From NCBI RefSeq assembly GCF_033001325.1, contig NZ_CP133111.1, forward strand, positions 1,612,001 through 1,676,000: DNA of 64,000 nt. The letters run 5' to 3'. Within the stretch, counting starts at the first letter, position 1, and each line of letters opens with the position of its first letter. This stretch comes from Rhodopseudomonas sp. BAL398 (GTDB lineage: Bacteria > Pseudomonadota > Alphaproteobacteria > Rhizobiales > Xanthobacteraceae). The translations under genes were made by a program, and so were the position numbers. Below, piece by piece: positions 36,960 to 44,986 of the stretch. The notes under the pieces are model-generated. The model ran no database searches. It was given only the letters and a program-made list of their open reading frames with translations, and was not told where the DNA came from.

Positions 36960-37709
36960 TCAGACACCGAGATAGGTGTGTAGCTTGTCCATGTTCGCCT
37001 CCAATTCGGAATTGGCGAAACCGTCGATGATTTTGCCGTGCTCGACGATGTAGTAGCGATCCGCCACCGTGGCGGCGAAGCGGAAATTCTGTTCGACCAG
37101 CAGGATGGTGAAGCCCTCTTTCTTCAGCCGCGCGATGGTATGGCCGATCTGCTGGATGATCACCGGCGCCAGCCCCTCGGTGGGCTCGTCGAGCATCAGG
37201 AAGCGGGCGCCGGTGCGCAGGATCCGCGCGATCGCCAGCATCTGCTGTTCGCCGCCGGACAATTTGGTGCCCTGGCTTTTCAGCCGTGACTTGAGATTTG
37301 GAAACAGTTCGAAGATCTGCTCCAGCGTCATGCCGCCAGGGCGCACCTGCGGCGGCAGCATCAGGTTTTCGCGCACGTCGAGGCTGGCGAAGATGCCGCG
37401 CTCCTCCGGGCAGAATGCCACGCCGAGCCGCGCGATCTTGTCCGACGAGGTACGGCTGATGTCGTGCCCATCAAAGCTGATCGCGCCGCTGCGCTTGTCG
37501 ATGATGCCCATCACGGATTTCAGCGTCGTGGTCTTGCCCGCGCCGTTGCGGCCGAGCAGTGTCACCACCTCGCCGGGGCGGACCTCGAAGTCCATGCCGT
37601 GCAGGATGTGGGATTCGCCATACCACGCTTGGAGATTTTGCACGGTCAGCAGCGCAGCGGCGGTGGGGGCAGCCGCGGAGGCCGGATCGGCCGTCATGGT
37701 GTCAGTCAT
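36960..37709 (-). CDS. livF: Branched-chain amino acid ABC transporter ATP-binding protein LivF
   Basis: 249 residues. Walker A is LLGRNGAGKTTTLKSVMG, the signature is LSGGEQQMLAIARIL and Walker B is FLMLDEPTEGLAPVII. The start at 37709 overlaps the end of livG by 8 bp, which shows tight coupling. It is the second ATPase of the importer. Confidence 0.95.
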   Translation of the reverse strand: MTDTMTADPASAAAPTAAALLTVQNLQAWYGESHILHGMDFEVRPGEVVTLLGRNGAGKTTTLKSVMGIIDKRSGAISFDGHDISRTSSDKIARLGVAFCPEERGIFASLDVRENLMLPPQVRPGGMTLEQIFELFPNLKSRLKSQGTKLSGGEQQMLAIARILRTGARFLMLDEPTEGLAPVIIQQIGHTIARLKKEGFTILLVEQNFRFAATVADRYYIVEHGKIIDGFANSELEANMDKLHTYLGV

Positions 37710-38457
37710 GGCCTGCTCCGAGATAGGCTTCTTTGACCCGCTCGTCCTGGGTCAAATCGGCATAATTGCCTTCGGCCAGCACCTCGCCATGGGTCAGCAC
37801 CGTGATGATGTCGGACAGGTCGGCGACGACGTTGAGATTATGCTCGACCATCAGGATGGTGTATTTGGCCGAAATCCGTTTGATCAGCGCCGCGATCTTG
37901 TCGATGTCTTCATGGCCCATGCCGGCCATCGGCTCATCGAGCAACATCATCTCCGGATCGAGCGCCAGCGTGGTGGCGATTTCCAGCGCGCGCTTGCGCC
38001 CATAGGGCATCTCGACCGCGGCGGTTTCGGCGAATTCGCTGAGGCCGACATCGTCCAGCAAGGCGCGGGCGCGATCGTCGTAGCGGTCGAGCACACTCTT
38101 GGAACGCCAGAAATCGAACGAATGGCCATGCTGGCGCTGCAACGCGACGCGCACGTTTTCCCGCGCCGTCAGGTGCGGAAACACCGCGGAAATCTGGAAC
38201 GAGCGGACCAGGCCGAGCCGCGCCACATCGGCCGGCGCCATCGTGGTGATATCACGTCCCTTGTAACGGATATGCCCGCCAGAGGGCCGCAGGAATTTGG
38301 TCAGCAGATTGAAACACGTCGTCTTGCCGGCCCCGTTGGGGCCGATCAGCGCGTGAATGGTGCCACGACGGACCCGCAGATTGACATCGCGAACGGCGAA
38401 GAAGCCGGCGAATTCCTTGGTCAGTCCATGGGTTTCAAGAATAATATCATCGGCCAA
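37702..38457 (-). CDS. livG: Branched-chain amino acid ABC transporter ATP-binding protein LivG
   Basis: The product has 251 residues from the TTG at 38457, which has GGGGGA 7 bases before it. Another TTG five codons upstream is less likely. Walker A is LIGPNGAGKTTCFNLLTKFL, and a degenerate ABC signature, MPYGRKRALEIATTLA, is followed by Walker B MMLLDEPMAGMG. It is the first gene of the operon, so the promoter should lie between 38458 and 38668. Confidence 0.93.
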   Translation of the reverse strand: MADDIILETHGLTKEFAGFFAVRDVNLRVRRGTIHALIGPNGAGKTTCFNLLTKFLRPSGGHIRYKGRDITTMAPADVARLGLVRSFQISAVFPHLTARENVRVALQRQHGHSFDFWRSKSVLDRYDDRARALLDDVGLSEFAETAAVEMPYGRKRALEIATTLALDPEMMLLDEPMAGMGHEDIDKIAALIKRISAKYTILMVEHNLNVVADLSDIITVLTHGEVLAEGNYADLTQDERVKEAYLGAGHD

Positions 38458-38668
38458 GCAAGCTTCCCCCAATCGGCCTTCGCGGCGAGACCATCGCGCG
38501 CGGCCGATTTATTTTTACTTTCCGGTATGCGTCGCCCCATCGATCGGCGACGCATCCAGTCCTTGTCTGGGGGAATATGCCGCCAATCGGAAGGGTTGCG
38601 CAAGGTGCAATGCTGGGCAGCGTAAAAATGATGGGGCGAGCCTGGGGACAGTCCGCACCGGCTGCGGA

Positions 38669-39028
38669 CTATGCCAATTCCTCGGCATAAAGCTCGGGCT
38701 TGAATCCGACCAGCAGCTTGCCGTCACCCTCCAGCACTGGCCGCTTGATCATCGCGGGCTGCGCCAGCATCAGGGCGATCGCCTTTCGCTCGGTGAGGTC
38801 CTGCTTGTCGGCGTCGGCGAGTTTGCGAAATGTGGTGCCGGCGCGATTGAGCAGAGTTTCCCAACCGACCGCCTTGGCCCAGCGCGTCAGCCGCGCCTGG
38901 TCGATGCCGGCGGTCTTATAGTCATGAAAGGCATAGGCGACGCCGTGGCCGTCGAGCCAGAGCCGGGCTTTCTTCATGGTGTCGCAATTCTTGATACCAT
39001 ACAGGGTGACGGGCACGCGCAACCTCAT
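38669..39028 (-). CDS. ArsC/Spx-family thioredoxin-fold protein (YffB type)
   Basis: 119 residues. LYGIKNCDTMKKARLWLDGHGV shows a single-cysteine motif typical of ArsC-like YffB/Spx proteins, and IKRPVLEGDGKLLVGFKPE is the conserved C-terminal block. The role is probably glutathione-dependent reduction; the substrate is not known. The first ATG at 39028 is used. Confidence 0.88.
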   Translation of the reverse strand: MRLRVPVTLYGIKNCDTMKKARLWLDGHGVAYAFHDYKTAGIDQARLTRWAKAVGWETLLNRAGTTFRKLADADKQDLTERKAIALMLAQPAMIKRPVLEGDGKLLVGFKPELYAEELA

Positions 39029-39296
39029 CTGCTGAACCGCAAGGCCTCATACCTAGCCGTCGCCGGCGCTTTTGGCCACTGCGCGGCGCCTGCCGCCGGC
39101 CGGGCGCCAGCGAGCCGGATCACGTGCTTCGGCTCCGCCTGTTCGCGATGAGCGGTATTTCGCCCCGTCACAGGACTTGCGTAAACATCGGCTAAGCAAC
39201 CCGATCCGATGTTCTGACACCTCACAACTCGGCGCTGTGCCGTGGCGGAGACATTCCGAGCCCCGGACGCGGCGCGCTGCCTTGCGGAATCCATCC

Positions 39297-40775
39297 ATGA
39301 CGATCGACATCGCCCAGCTGAAACAACGCGTCGACCATCTGATCGCCGCCGTCGAGCACGACGGCGCAACCCGCTGCGCCGGCTGGGCCGATCGCATCAC
39401 CCGCCCCGGCTTCCATGCCAGCGCGACCAATCTGGCGCATTACCTGGCGCTGCGCCGCCACGATCTGCGGCCGTTGCAGCGCGCGCTGATGGCGCTCGGC
39501 CTGTCATCGCTGGGCCGGCTTGAAAGCCGCGTGCTGCCGACCCTGCAGGCGGTCAGCGCGACGCTGGCGGCGCTGTGCGGCGAGGTCCATGCCGCGCGGC
39601 CGTCGTCGCAGCATTTCTTCGCCGGCGAACACGCGCTCGCTCGGCGCAGCCACGAATTGTTCGGGACCTGCCCGGAGCCACGCACCACCGCGCTGCTGGT
39701 GACCTGCCCGACCGAGGCCGCCGACGATCCGGTGTTCCTGCAGCGGCTGGCCGAGCGCGGCGTCGAAGCGGTGCGGATCAATTGCGCCCATGACGATGCC
39801 GAGCATTGGCAGCGGATGATCATCAATGTCCGCGCCGCCGAGCAGCAGGTCGGCCGCCGCATCAAGGTGCTGATGGACATCGCCGGCCCCAAGATCCGCA
39901 CCGGCAAGGTGCGCGCACCGGACGACCACGACCGGATCGGCAGCGGCGATCTGCTGGCGATCGTGCCGGAGGGCGGGCTCGACCGGGTCGATCCGGCCGA
40001 GGCCGGCTTCGCGGTCGAATGCACCCTGCCCGAGCCGCTGAGGCTGACCCCGGTCGGCGCCCGGGTGTTCGTCGATGACGGCAAGCTCTGCGTCCGGATC
40101 GAAAAGACCGCGCCGTGGGGCCTGCTCGGCCGCGTCACCGCCGCCGCCGACAAGGGCGTGCGATTGAAGCGCGAAAAGGGCCTGAACTTTCCCGACACGA
40201 AGCTGCAGATCGAAGCCCTCACCGCCAAGGACCGCCGCGACCTCGACTTCGTCGCCGCCCATGCCGACGGCGTCGAATTCTCCTTCGTGCAATCGGTCGC
40301 CGATGTCGAGATGCTGCAGGACGCGCTCGCGCAGCGCCGGCCGGACGATTGGCGCACGCTGTCGCTGATCCTCAAGATCGAAACCCCGACGGCGGTGGCC
40401 CACCTTCCGGAGATCGTGGTGCAGGCGGCGGGTCAACAGCCGACCGCGATCATGATCGCGCGCGGCGATCTCGCGGTCGAGATCGGCTTCGCCCGGCTGG
40501 CCGAGATGCAGGAGGAGATCTTGTGGATCGGCGAAGCCGCTCACATCCCGGTGATCTGGGCCACCCAGGTCCTCGAAACCCTGGTCAAGAAGGGCACCCC
40601 GTCGCGCGGCGAAATGACCGACGCGGCGATGGCGGCGCGCGCCGAATGCGTGATGCTCAACAAGGGCCCCTATCTGTTCAAGGCGATCACCGAGCTCGAC
40701 ACCTTGCTGCAACGCATGGGCGCCAACCAGCACAAGAAGACGCCGCAACTGCGCCGGCTGATGAGCTGGGCCTAG
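39297..40775 (+). CDS. pyk: Pyruvate kinase-like protein, short form without C-terminal regulatory domain
   Basis: 492 residues. An N-terminal extension of about 120 residues precedes the barrel, which starts near TALLVTCPTEAADDPVFLQRL. Pyruvate kinase motifs are RINCAHDD, KVLMDIAGPKIRTGKV, LILKIETPTAVAHLPEI, MIARGDLAVEIGF and VIWATQVLETLVKKGTPSRGEMTDAA. The active-site Lys, Glu and Thr-rich loops appear present. The protein stops at about 50 residues after this barrel segment (LRRLMSWA), so the usual allosteric C-terminal domain is missing. It likely converts phosphoenolpyruvate and ADP to pyruvate, or acts on a related enol phosphate. Confidence 0.82.
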   Translation: MTIDIAQLKQRVDHLIAAVEHDGATRCAGWADRITRPGFHASATNLAHYLALRRHDLRPLQRALMALGLSSLGRLESRVLPTLQAVSATLAALCGEVHAARPSSQHFFAGEHALARRSHELFGTCPEPRTTALLVTCPTEAADDPVFLQRLAERGVEAVRINCAHDDAEHWQRMIINVRAAEQQVGRRIKVLMDIAGPKIRTGKVRAPDDHDRIGSGDLLAIVPEGGLDRVDPAEAGFAVECTLPEPLRLTPVGARVFVDDGKLCVRIEKTAPWGLLGRVTAAADKGVRLKREKGLNFPDTKLQIEALTAKDRRDLDFVAAHADGVEFSFVQSVADVEMLQDALAQRRPDDWRTLSLILKIETPTAVAHLPEIVVQAAGQQPTAIMIARGDLAVEIGFARLAEMQEEILWIGEAAHIPVIWATQVLETLVKKGTPSRGEMTDAAMAARAECVMLNKGPYLFKAITELDTLLQRMGANQHKKTPQLRRLMSWA

Positions 40776-40845
40776 CGCCGCCACCGCTTGCGGGACAACG
40801 GCCTACGCTATATCTTACCCCTGTCTTACCTGACCGGAGGGCACC

Positions 40846-41121
40846 GTGTCCGCGGCTAAATATTTGACGACGACCGTCTCGACCAAGGGACAGGTGATTT
40901 TGCCGAAGGCGATCCGGCACCACCGGCAATGGCCGGCTGGAACCAGGCTGGTGGTCGAGGACACGCCCGACGGCGTGTTGTTGCGCCAGGAATCACGATT
41001 CGCGCAGACACGCCCCCAGGACGTGTTCGCGTCGCTTCCCTATCGCGGCAAGCCGAAGACACTGGCCGAGATGGAAGCGGGCATCGCCGCCGAAGCGCGA
41101 CGTCGTCATGCTGGGGATTGA
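40846..41121 (+). CDS. AbrB/MazE-type antitoxin
   Basis: 91 residues from a GTG start with GGAGGG upstream. The swapped-hairpin AbrB fold is clear in YLTTTVSTKGQVILPKAIRHH. The C-terminal part (FASLPYRGKPKTLAEMEAGI) would wrap around the toxin. It overlaps the PIN-domain gene by 14 bp, the usual arrangement of type II toxin-antitoxin operons. Confidence 0.92.
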   Translation: MSAAKYLTTTVSTKGQVILPKAIRHHRQWPAGTRLVVEDTPDGVLLRQESRFAQTRPQDVFASLPYRGKPKTLAEMEAGIAAEARRRHAGD

Positions 41122-41497
41122 TACCAATCTGATCGTTCGCTACCTGACTGGCGATCATCCGAAACAATCGGCCAGAGCGCGGGCGCTGATCGATGGCGAG
41201 GAGGTGTTCGTCGCCACCACGGTGCTGCTGGAAACCGATTGGGTGCTGCGCAGTGTCTACGGTTTTACGGCCAATGAAATTTGCGTCGCGCTCCGCGCCT
41301 TCGCGGGTCTGGCACGGGTCTCGTTGGAAGACCCAGCCCTGATCGCCTCCGCACTCGACCGCGTCGAACGCGGAATGGATTTCGCGGATGCGCTGCATCT
41401 TGGCCGCGCCGAACGCTGCGACGGCTTCGTCACCTTCGATAGCGGATTGATCAGAGCCGCGAAGGCAGCTGGCTTGAAACACGTCGGATTGCCGTAA
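41108..41497 (+). CDS. PIN-domain (VapC-type) ribonuclease toxin
   Basis: 129 residues. The acidic active-site residues are visible as the first Asp in MLGIDTNLIVRYLTGDHP, Glu in LLETDWVLRSVY, and Asp in MDFADALHLGRAERCDGFVTFDS. Such proteins cut RNA and slow growth unless bound by the antitoxin, which overlaps it upstream. It lies between the pyruvate kinase gene and a duplicated block. Confidence 0.93.
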   Translation: MLGIDTNLIVRYLTGDHPKQSARARALIDGEEVFVATTVLLETDWVLRSVYGFTANEICVALRAFAGLARVSLEDPALIASALDRVERGMDFADALHLGRAERCDGFVTFDSGLIRAAKAAGLKHVGLP

Positions 41498-41550
41498 GAC
41501 AGGCGCTGGCGCACCAAGCGGCACGATTCAGCACGAGCATGCCCCGGCCG

Positions 41551-41630
41551 ATGAGCTGGGCGTATTACGCCGCCGTTTCCTCACCCCGGCCGGCCGCCAT
41601 CCCCGCTTCACAGCATCCCGTCGTTTTGAC
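41551..41630 (+). repeat. 80-bp duplicated block, family F, copy 1
   Basis: 80 bp starting ATGAGCTGGGCGTATTACGC and ending TCGTTTTGAC, about 85% identical by eye and gap-free to 43051-43130. The first 11 bases (ATGAGCTGGGC), plus three upstream bases in the other copy, also match the 3' end of the pyruvate kinase gene at 40761-40771. Confidence 0.85.
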
Positions 41631-41759
41631 CGCGCTGGCTGCGGCAGGCCACCGGGGCCCTGTCAGCGCATCAGCTCGAGCAGCCGCGCAACGACAGACG
41701 TGACCGATGATCGCGGCACAGCATTCGATCGACCTCCGTTTCGGCGCCAAGAACGCCCC

Positions 41760-41788
41760 TTGACAACCTACCTACTAGTCAGTAGATA
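41760..41788 (+). promoter_or_regulatory. tetR promoter with TetR operator
   Basis: TTGACA (41760-41765) and TAGATA (41783-41788) are separated by 17 bp. The spacer contains ACCTACCTACTA and the inverted repeat CTACT-agtc-AGTAG (41772-41785). The 12-bp motif ACCTACCTACTA is repeated exactly before the next gene (42418), which points to self-repression by the TetR protein. Confidence 0.82.
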
Positions 41789-41795
41789 ACGAGCC

Positions 41796-42380
41796 ATGAC
41801 CAGCATCTCGAAGACCTCGGACGACATCCTGCGCTGCGCGCGAACGCTGATTCTGGCGGGGGGCTATAACGGGTTCAGTTATGCCGATATCGCCAAGGTG
41901 GTCGGCATCCGCAACGCCAGCATCCACCACCATTTCCCAACCAAGTCCGTGCTGGTTCGAACCCTCGTCGCCCGATATCGCGAGGAGGCCGAGGCCGGCA
42001 TCGCGCAGCTCGAGCGCGCCGTCGCCGACCCGGCCGAGCAGCTCCGCTCCTATGTCGGCTACTGGCAAGCCTGCATCGCCGACAACAGCGCACCATTCTG
42101 TGTCTGCGCCCTGCTCGCAAGCGAGATGCCGATGCTGCCCGACGAGGTGGCGTTCGAAGTGCGGGCACATTTCCGATCATTGTCGGCGTGGCTGGCGTCG
42201 GTCCTGGAGCGCGGTGTGCAACAGCGATGCTTGCGGCTGACGCAACCCGCCAAAGTCGAGGCCGAGGCGTTCATGGCGACGGTGCACGGCGCCATGCTGT
42301 CGGCGCGGACCTATGGCGATGCCACGATGTTCGGCGTGGTGACCCATCATCTGCTCGAACGTCTGCAGCCTCAGCGCTAA
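41796..42380 (+). CDS. TetR/AcrR family transcriptional regulator
   Basis: 194 residues. The N-terminal helix-turn-helix is FSYADIAKVVGIRNASIHHHFPTKSVLVRTL, typical of TetR. The C-terminal half is the ligand-binding part with several cysteines (FCVCALLASEMPML). It very likely controls itself and the membrane protein gene at 42464, because both promoters carry the same motif. Confidence 0.92.
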   Translation: MTSISKTSDDILRCARTLILAGGYNGFSYADIAKVVGIRNASIHHHFPTKSVLVRTLVARYREEAEAGIAQLERAVADPAEQLRSYVGYWQACIADNSAPFCVCALLASEMPMLPDEVAFEVRAHFRSLSAWLASVLERGVQQRCLRLTQPAKVEAEAFMATVHGAMLSARTYGDATMFGVVTHHLLERLQPQR

Positions 42381-42417
42381 TTTCCCTCGAAAAATGGCGA
42401 CGACCTTCGCCCGCATC

Positions 42418-42436
42418 ACCTACCTACTAATAGGTA
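42418..42436 (+). promoter_or_regulatory. Second TetR operator, upstream of membrane protein gene
   Basis: Motif ACCTACCTACTA (42418-42429) overlaps the inverted repeat TACCTA-ctaa-TAGGTA (42421-42436). It lies 28 bp before the ATG at 42464, and GGAAAGGA serves as binding site. It matches the site in the tetR promoter. Confidence 0.8.
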
Positions 42437-42463
42437 AATTTTTAACTTAGGAAAGGACCTACA

Positions 42464-42952
42464 ATGTTTGGCATTTCTCCGCTCGGCTGGGTGCACACCC
42501 TCGGTAGCCTCCCGGCGATTCCGACCGCCGTCTACATGATTGCACGATATGGCCGGATCGTGCCTCGCTCGACCGCGGGCACGGTGTATCTCGTCTCGAT
42601 GCTGATCGGCGCAGTCACGGTGTTTTTGGTCGCTCGCCAGCCGATCAGCTACGGTATTGGCGCAGCTACCCTCGCCTTGGTGCTGGCGGGATATGCCGTC
42701 GGCTCCATCACCATGCTTGGACGCGCCGCGCCCTATCTGGAAACTATCTTCCTCAGCCTGAGCGTTTTCCTGCTGATGTTGCCCACCGTCTCGGAGACGC
42801 TGCGTCGCGTGCCCGACGGCCATCCGCTCGCGGCCGATCTGCATGCGCCGATCCTGCTCGGCGCCCAGGCCGCGATACTGGCGATTCTGCTGATCGGCCT
42901 GCCGATCCAACTGATCCTTCTGCGTCGTCGCAGCCGGCTCGCCGCGTCCTGA
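42464..42952 (+). CDS. Small integral membrane protein under TetR control
   Basis: 162 residues with about five hydrophobic segments (for example TVYLVSMLIGAVTVFLVA and ETIFLSLSVFLLMLPTVS) and a basic C-terminal tail RRRSRLAAS. I do not recognise a named family. Its promoter carries the same operator as tetR, so it is probably induced by the TetR ligand. Confidence 0.75.
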   Translation: MFGISPLGWVHTLGSLPAIPTAVYMIARYGRIVPRSTAGTVYLVSMLIGAVTVFLVARQPISYGIGAATLALVLAGYAVGSITMLGRAAPYLETIFLSLSVFLLMLPTVSETLRRVPDGHPLAADLHAPILLGAQAAILAILLIGLPIQLILLRRRSRLAAS

Positions 42953-43050
42953 GTGGCGCCGAACCGCGCGGGTGCCAAGCGTCGAACCGCACCTGGCAGT
43001 CCCCGCGCGCGGCTCACAGCATCGCCGGCCGGACCAGCGCGCGGCAGCTG

Positions 43051-43130
43051 ATGAGCTGGGCGTATTACGCCGCGGTGTCGCCGCCGCCGCCGGCCGCCAT
43101 CCCAGCTTGACAGCATTCTGTCGTTTTGAC
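43051..43130 (+). repeat. 80-bp duplicated block, family F, copy 2
   Basis: Gap-free match of about 85% to 41551-41630. Here the block runs into the MarR operator region. The shared head is CTGATGAGCTGGGC (from 43048), also found at the end of the pyruvate kinase gene. Confidence 0.85.
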
Positions 43131-43141
43131 AGGATACTGTC
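43107..43141 (+). promoter_or_regulatory. marR promoter with overlapping operator palindromes
   Basis: TTGACA at 43107-43112 is a good -35. Two overlapping inverted repeats follow, TGTC-gtttt-GACA (43119-43131) and GACAG-gata-CTGTC (43128-43141). The second ends immediately before the ATG at 43142. MarR binding here would block transcription of its own operon. The -10 lies inside the palindromes and is not well resolved. Confidence 0.75.
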
Positions 43142-43618
43142 ATGACCCAGACACCCCGTTCGCCGTTCGACGATCCATTCAACGCGCTCGTGCTCGAAGT
43201 GTTTCGGCTGAACGGCGCATTGATCCGAAGCGGCGACGAGCTGGTCGCGCCGCTCGGGCTCAGCAGCGCGCGCTGGCAGGTGCTGGGATCGATCGTCCAT
43301 GGCGAGGGGCGGCTGTCGGTCGCAGCGCTGGCCGACAATATGGGGCTGGCGCGGCAATCGGTGCAGCGCGTCGTCAACGAACTCGAACAAGACGGGCTGG
43401 TCGGCTTCGCCCCCAACCCGGCCCACAAGCGCGCCAAGCTGGTGGTGATGACCGCGCGCGGCCAGCGCGCCTTCGACCGCGCCACCGCGCTATGGGCACC
43501 GCTGGCGGCAGAACTGGCGGCCGCGCTCGGCCCCCGCAAGTTGCGTCAGGCCACGGACAGCCTGTCGGCGATCCGCGAGCAACTCGAGCAACAACGCAAC
43601 GACAGGAATGACCCATGA
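43142..43618 (+). CDS. MarR family transcriptional regulator
   Basis: 158 residues. The winged-helix core is GEGRLSVAALADNMGLARQS followed by VVNELEQDGLVGFAPNPAHKRAKL. No Shine-Dalgarno site fits before the ATG because the operator abuts it, so translation may be nearly leaderless. The stop overlaps the next start (ATGA), so the two genes are translationally coupled. Confidence 0.9.
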   Translation: MTQTPRSPFDDPFNALVLEVFRLNGALIRSGDELVAPLGLSSARWQVLGSIVHGEGRLSVAALADNMGLARQSVQRVVNELEQDGLVGFAPNPAHKRAKLVVMTARGQRAFDRATALWAPLAAELAAALGPRKLRQATDSLSAIREQLEQQRNDRNDP

Positions 43619-44061
43619 TCAAGATTCTGCATCCGATCGCCGGCATTCTGGCATTTCTCACCATTCTGACATTCTGGCTATCAACCGTTGCGGTCGAGCT
43701 CGGCGGCGACCCGGTGGCGATCGCATCGGTCAAGCTCGGCATCCTGTGGGGCCTGCTGCTGCTGATCCCGGCGATCGCGACCGCCGGCGCCACCGGCTTC
43801 AGGCTCGGCGGCCGATCGCAGCGCCCCGACATCATGCACAAGCGCCGACGGATGCCGATCATCGCGCTCAACGGCATCCTCGTGCTGGTGCCCTGCGCGA
43901 TCGTGCTGCAACAGCGCGCCAGCGCCGGCCAGTTCGACGCCACCTTCACCGCCATTCAGGGACTCGAACTGATGGCCGGCGCGGTCAATCTCGTCCTGCT
44001 CGGCCTCAACATCCGCGACGGCTTCAGACTGTCCCGGCGGTTCGGCATGGCGACGACGTGA
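43615..44061 (+). CDS. Small integral membrane protein coupled to MarR
   Basis: 148 residues with four hydrophobic segments (HPIAGILAFLTILTFWLS, LGILWGLLLLIPAIATAG, PIIALNGILVLVPCAIVL and LMAGAVNLVLLGLNI). It overlaps the marR stop by 4 bp. The layout parallels the tetR module: a regulator plus a 150-160-residue membrane protein. Function unknown. Confidence 0.78.
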   Translation: MIKILHPIAGILAFLTILTFWLSTVAVELGGDPVAIASVKLGILWGLLLLIPAIATAGATGFRLGGRSQRPDIMHKRRRMPIIALNGILVLVPCAIVLQQRASAGQFDATFTAIQGLELMAGAVNLVLLGLNIRDGFRLSRRFGMATT

Positions 44062-44124
44062 CGCTCGCCGGTGAGGCAGCCGCGTGGCTTGCACCCGGGC
44101 ACGGCTCGGAGCGGGGCCCAGCCG

Positions 44125-44688
44125 TCACCCCAACATCTCCGGCCGGAACAGCGAGCGCCGGCTGATGATCTTGCCCGCCACCATGAAGACGCCGTCGCCG
44201 GTGTAGTGCAGCGTCTGCGGATGTTTTGGCGAAGCCGCGACATGGGCCTTCACCACTTCGAAGATGAAGAAATTGTATTTGTCGACCAAGACATCGTCGT
44301 GCAGCCGGCATTCGAAGCTGGCGTGGCATTCGCCGATCAGCGGCGCCTTGACCTCGTCGGCCTCTTGCGCCGTGAGGCCGAACTGCGCGAATTTGTCGAT
44401 CTCGGCGCCCGAGCAATTGCCGATCCCGACCACCATGTCGGTCAGCGCCGTGGTCGGCAGGTTGATGACGCATTCGCCGCTGCGGCGGATCATCTCGAAA
44501 CTGTGATTGCCGCCGGAGATCATGCAGCCGACCAGCGACGGGGTGAATTCCAGGATGGTGTGCCAGCCCAGCGTCATGATATTGGTCTTGCCCTGCCAGC
44601 GCGACGACAGCAGCACGATTGGCCCTGGTTCCAGATAGCGCCGGACCTGGCCGACCGGAAAATCCAATTTTTTCGGAAGTCTGGTCAT
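44125..44688 (-). CDS. Flavin reductase family protein
   Basis: 187 residues. PIVLLSSRWQGKTNIMTLGW and PSLVGCMISGGNHSFEMIRRSGECVINLP are typical of the FMN-binding split-barrel flavin reductase family. It probably reduces FMN with NAD(P)H or binds flavin; no oxygenase partner is adjacent. Convergent with the MarR-linked membrane gene. Confidence 0.9.
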   Translation of the reverse strand: MTRLPKKLDFPVGQVRRYLEPGPIVLLSSRWQGKTNIMTLGWHTILEFTPSLVGCMISGGNHSFEMIRRSGECVINLPTTALTDMVVGIGNCSGAEIDKFAQFGLTAQEADEVKAPLIGECHASFECRLHDDVLVDKYNFFIFEVVKAHVAASPKHPQTLHYTGDGVFMVAGKIISRRSLFRPEMLG

Positions 44689-44817
44689 GGTGGGGTCTCA
44701 ACAAACTCGTCGCGGCGGGGCCAGCCGCGACACTGTATTCAAAGCGTCCGGCGCGGCCTATAGGCAATGCTGGCCCGAATCCGGCCGACGAGTCGGCCGC
44801 TTGCCACCGGAGCAGTC

Positions 44818-44976
44818 ATGGAATTCACCGCCCTGTTTCTCGTCGTCGCCGTGGTGATGCTGATCGCCTGGCGCGGCTTGCGCAAGCTGACGCTGGCGCT
44901 GTTTGCCATCGCGCTGCTGGCGTCGGTGGCCACCTATCTGCACCACGCCACCGACGTTTTGAAGCTGTCGTTTTGA
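44818..44976 (+). CDS. DUF5993 small membrane protein
   Basis: 52 residues (MEFTALFLVVAVVMLIAWRG...). Two short hydrophobic helices and the ending HHATDVLKLSF are characteristic. GGAG lies 6 bases before the ATG. DUF5993 genes typically precede a dsbB-type gene, exactly as here (10-bp gap), so it may support disulfide-bond formation. A longer frame start at 44767 is not used. Confidence 0.82.
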   Translation: MEFTALFLVVAVVMLIAWRGLRKLTLALFAIALLASVATYLHHATDVLKLSF

Positions 44977-44986
44977 GGGCCGATCG

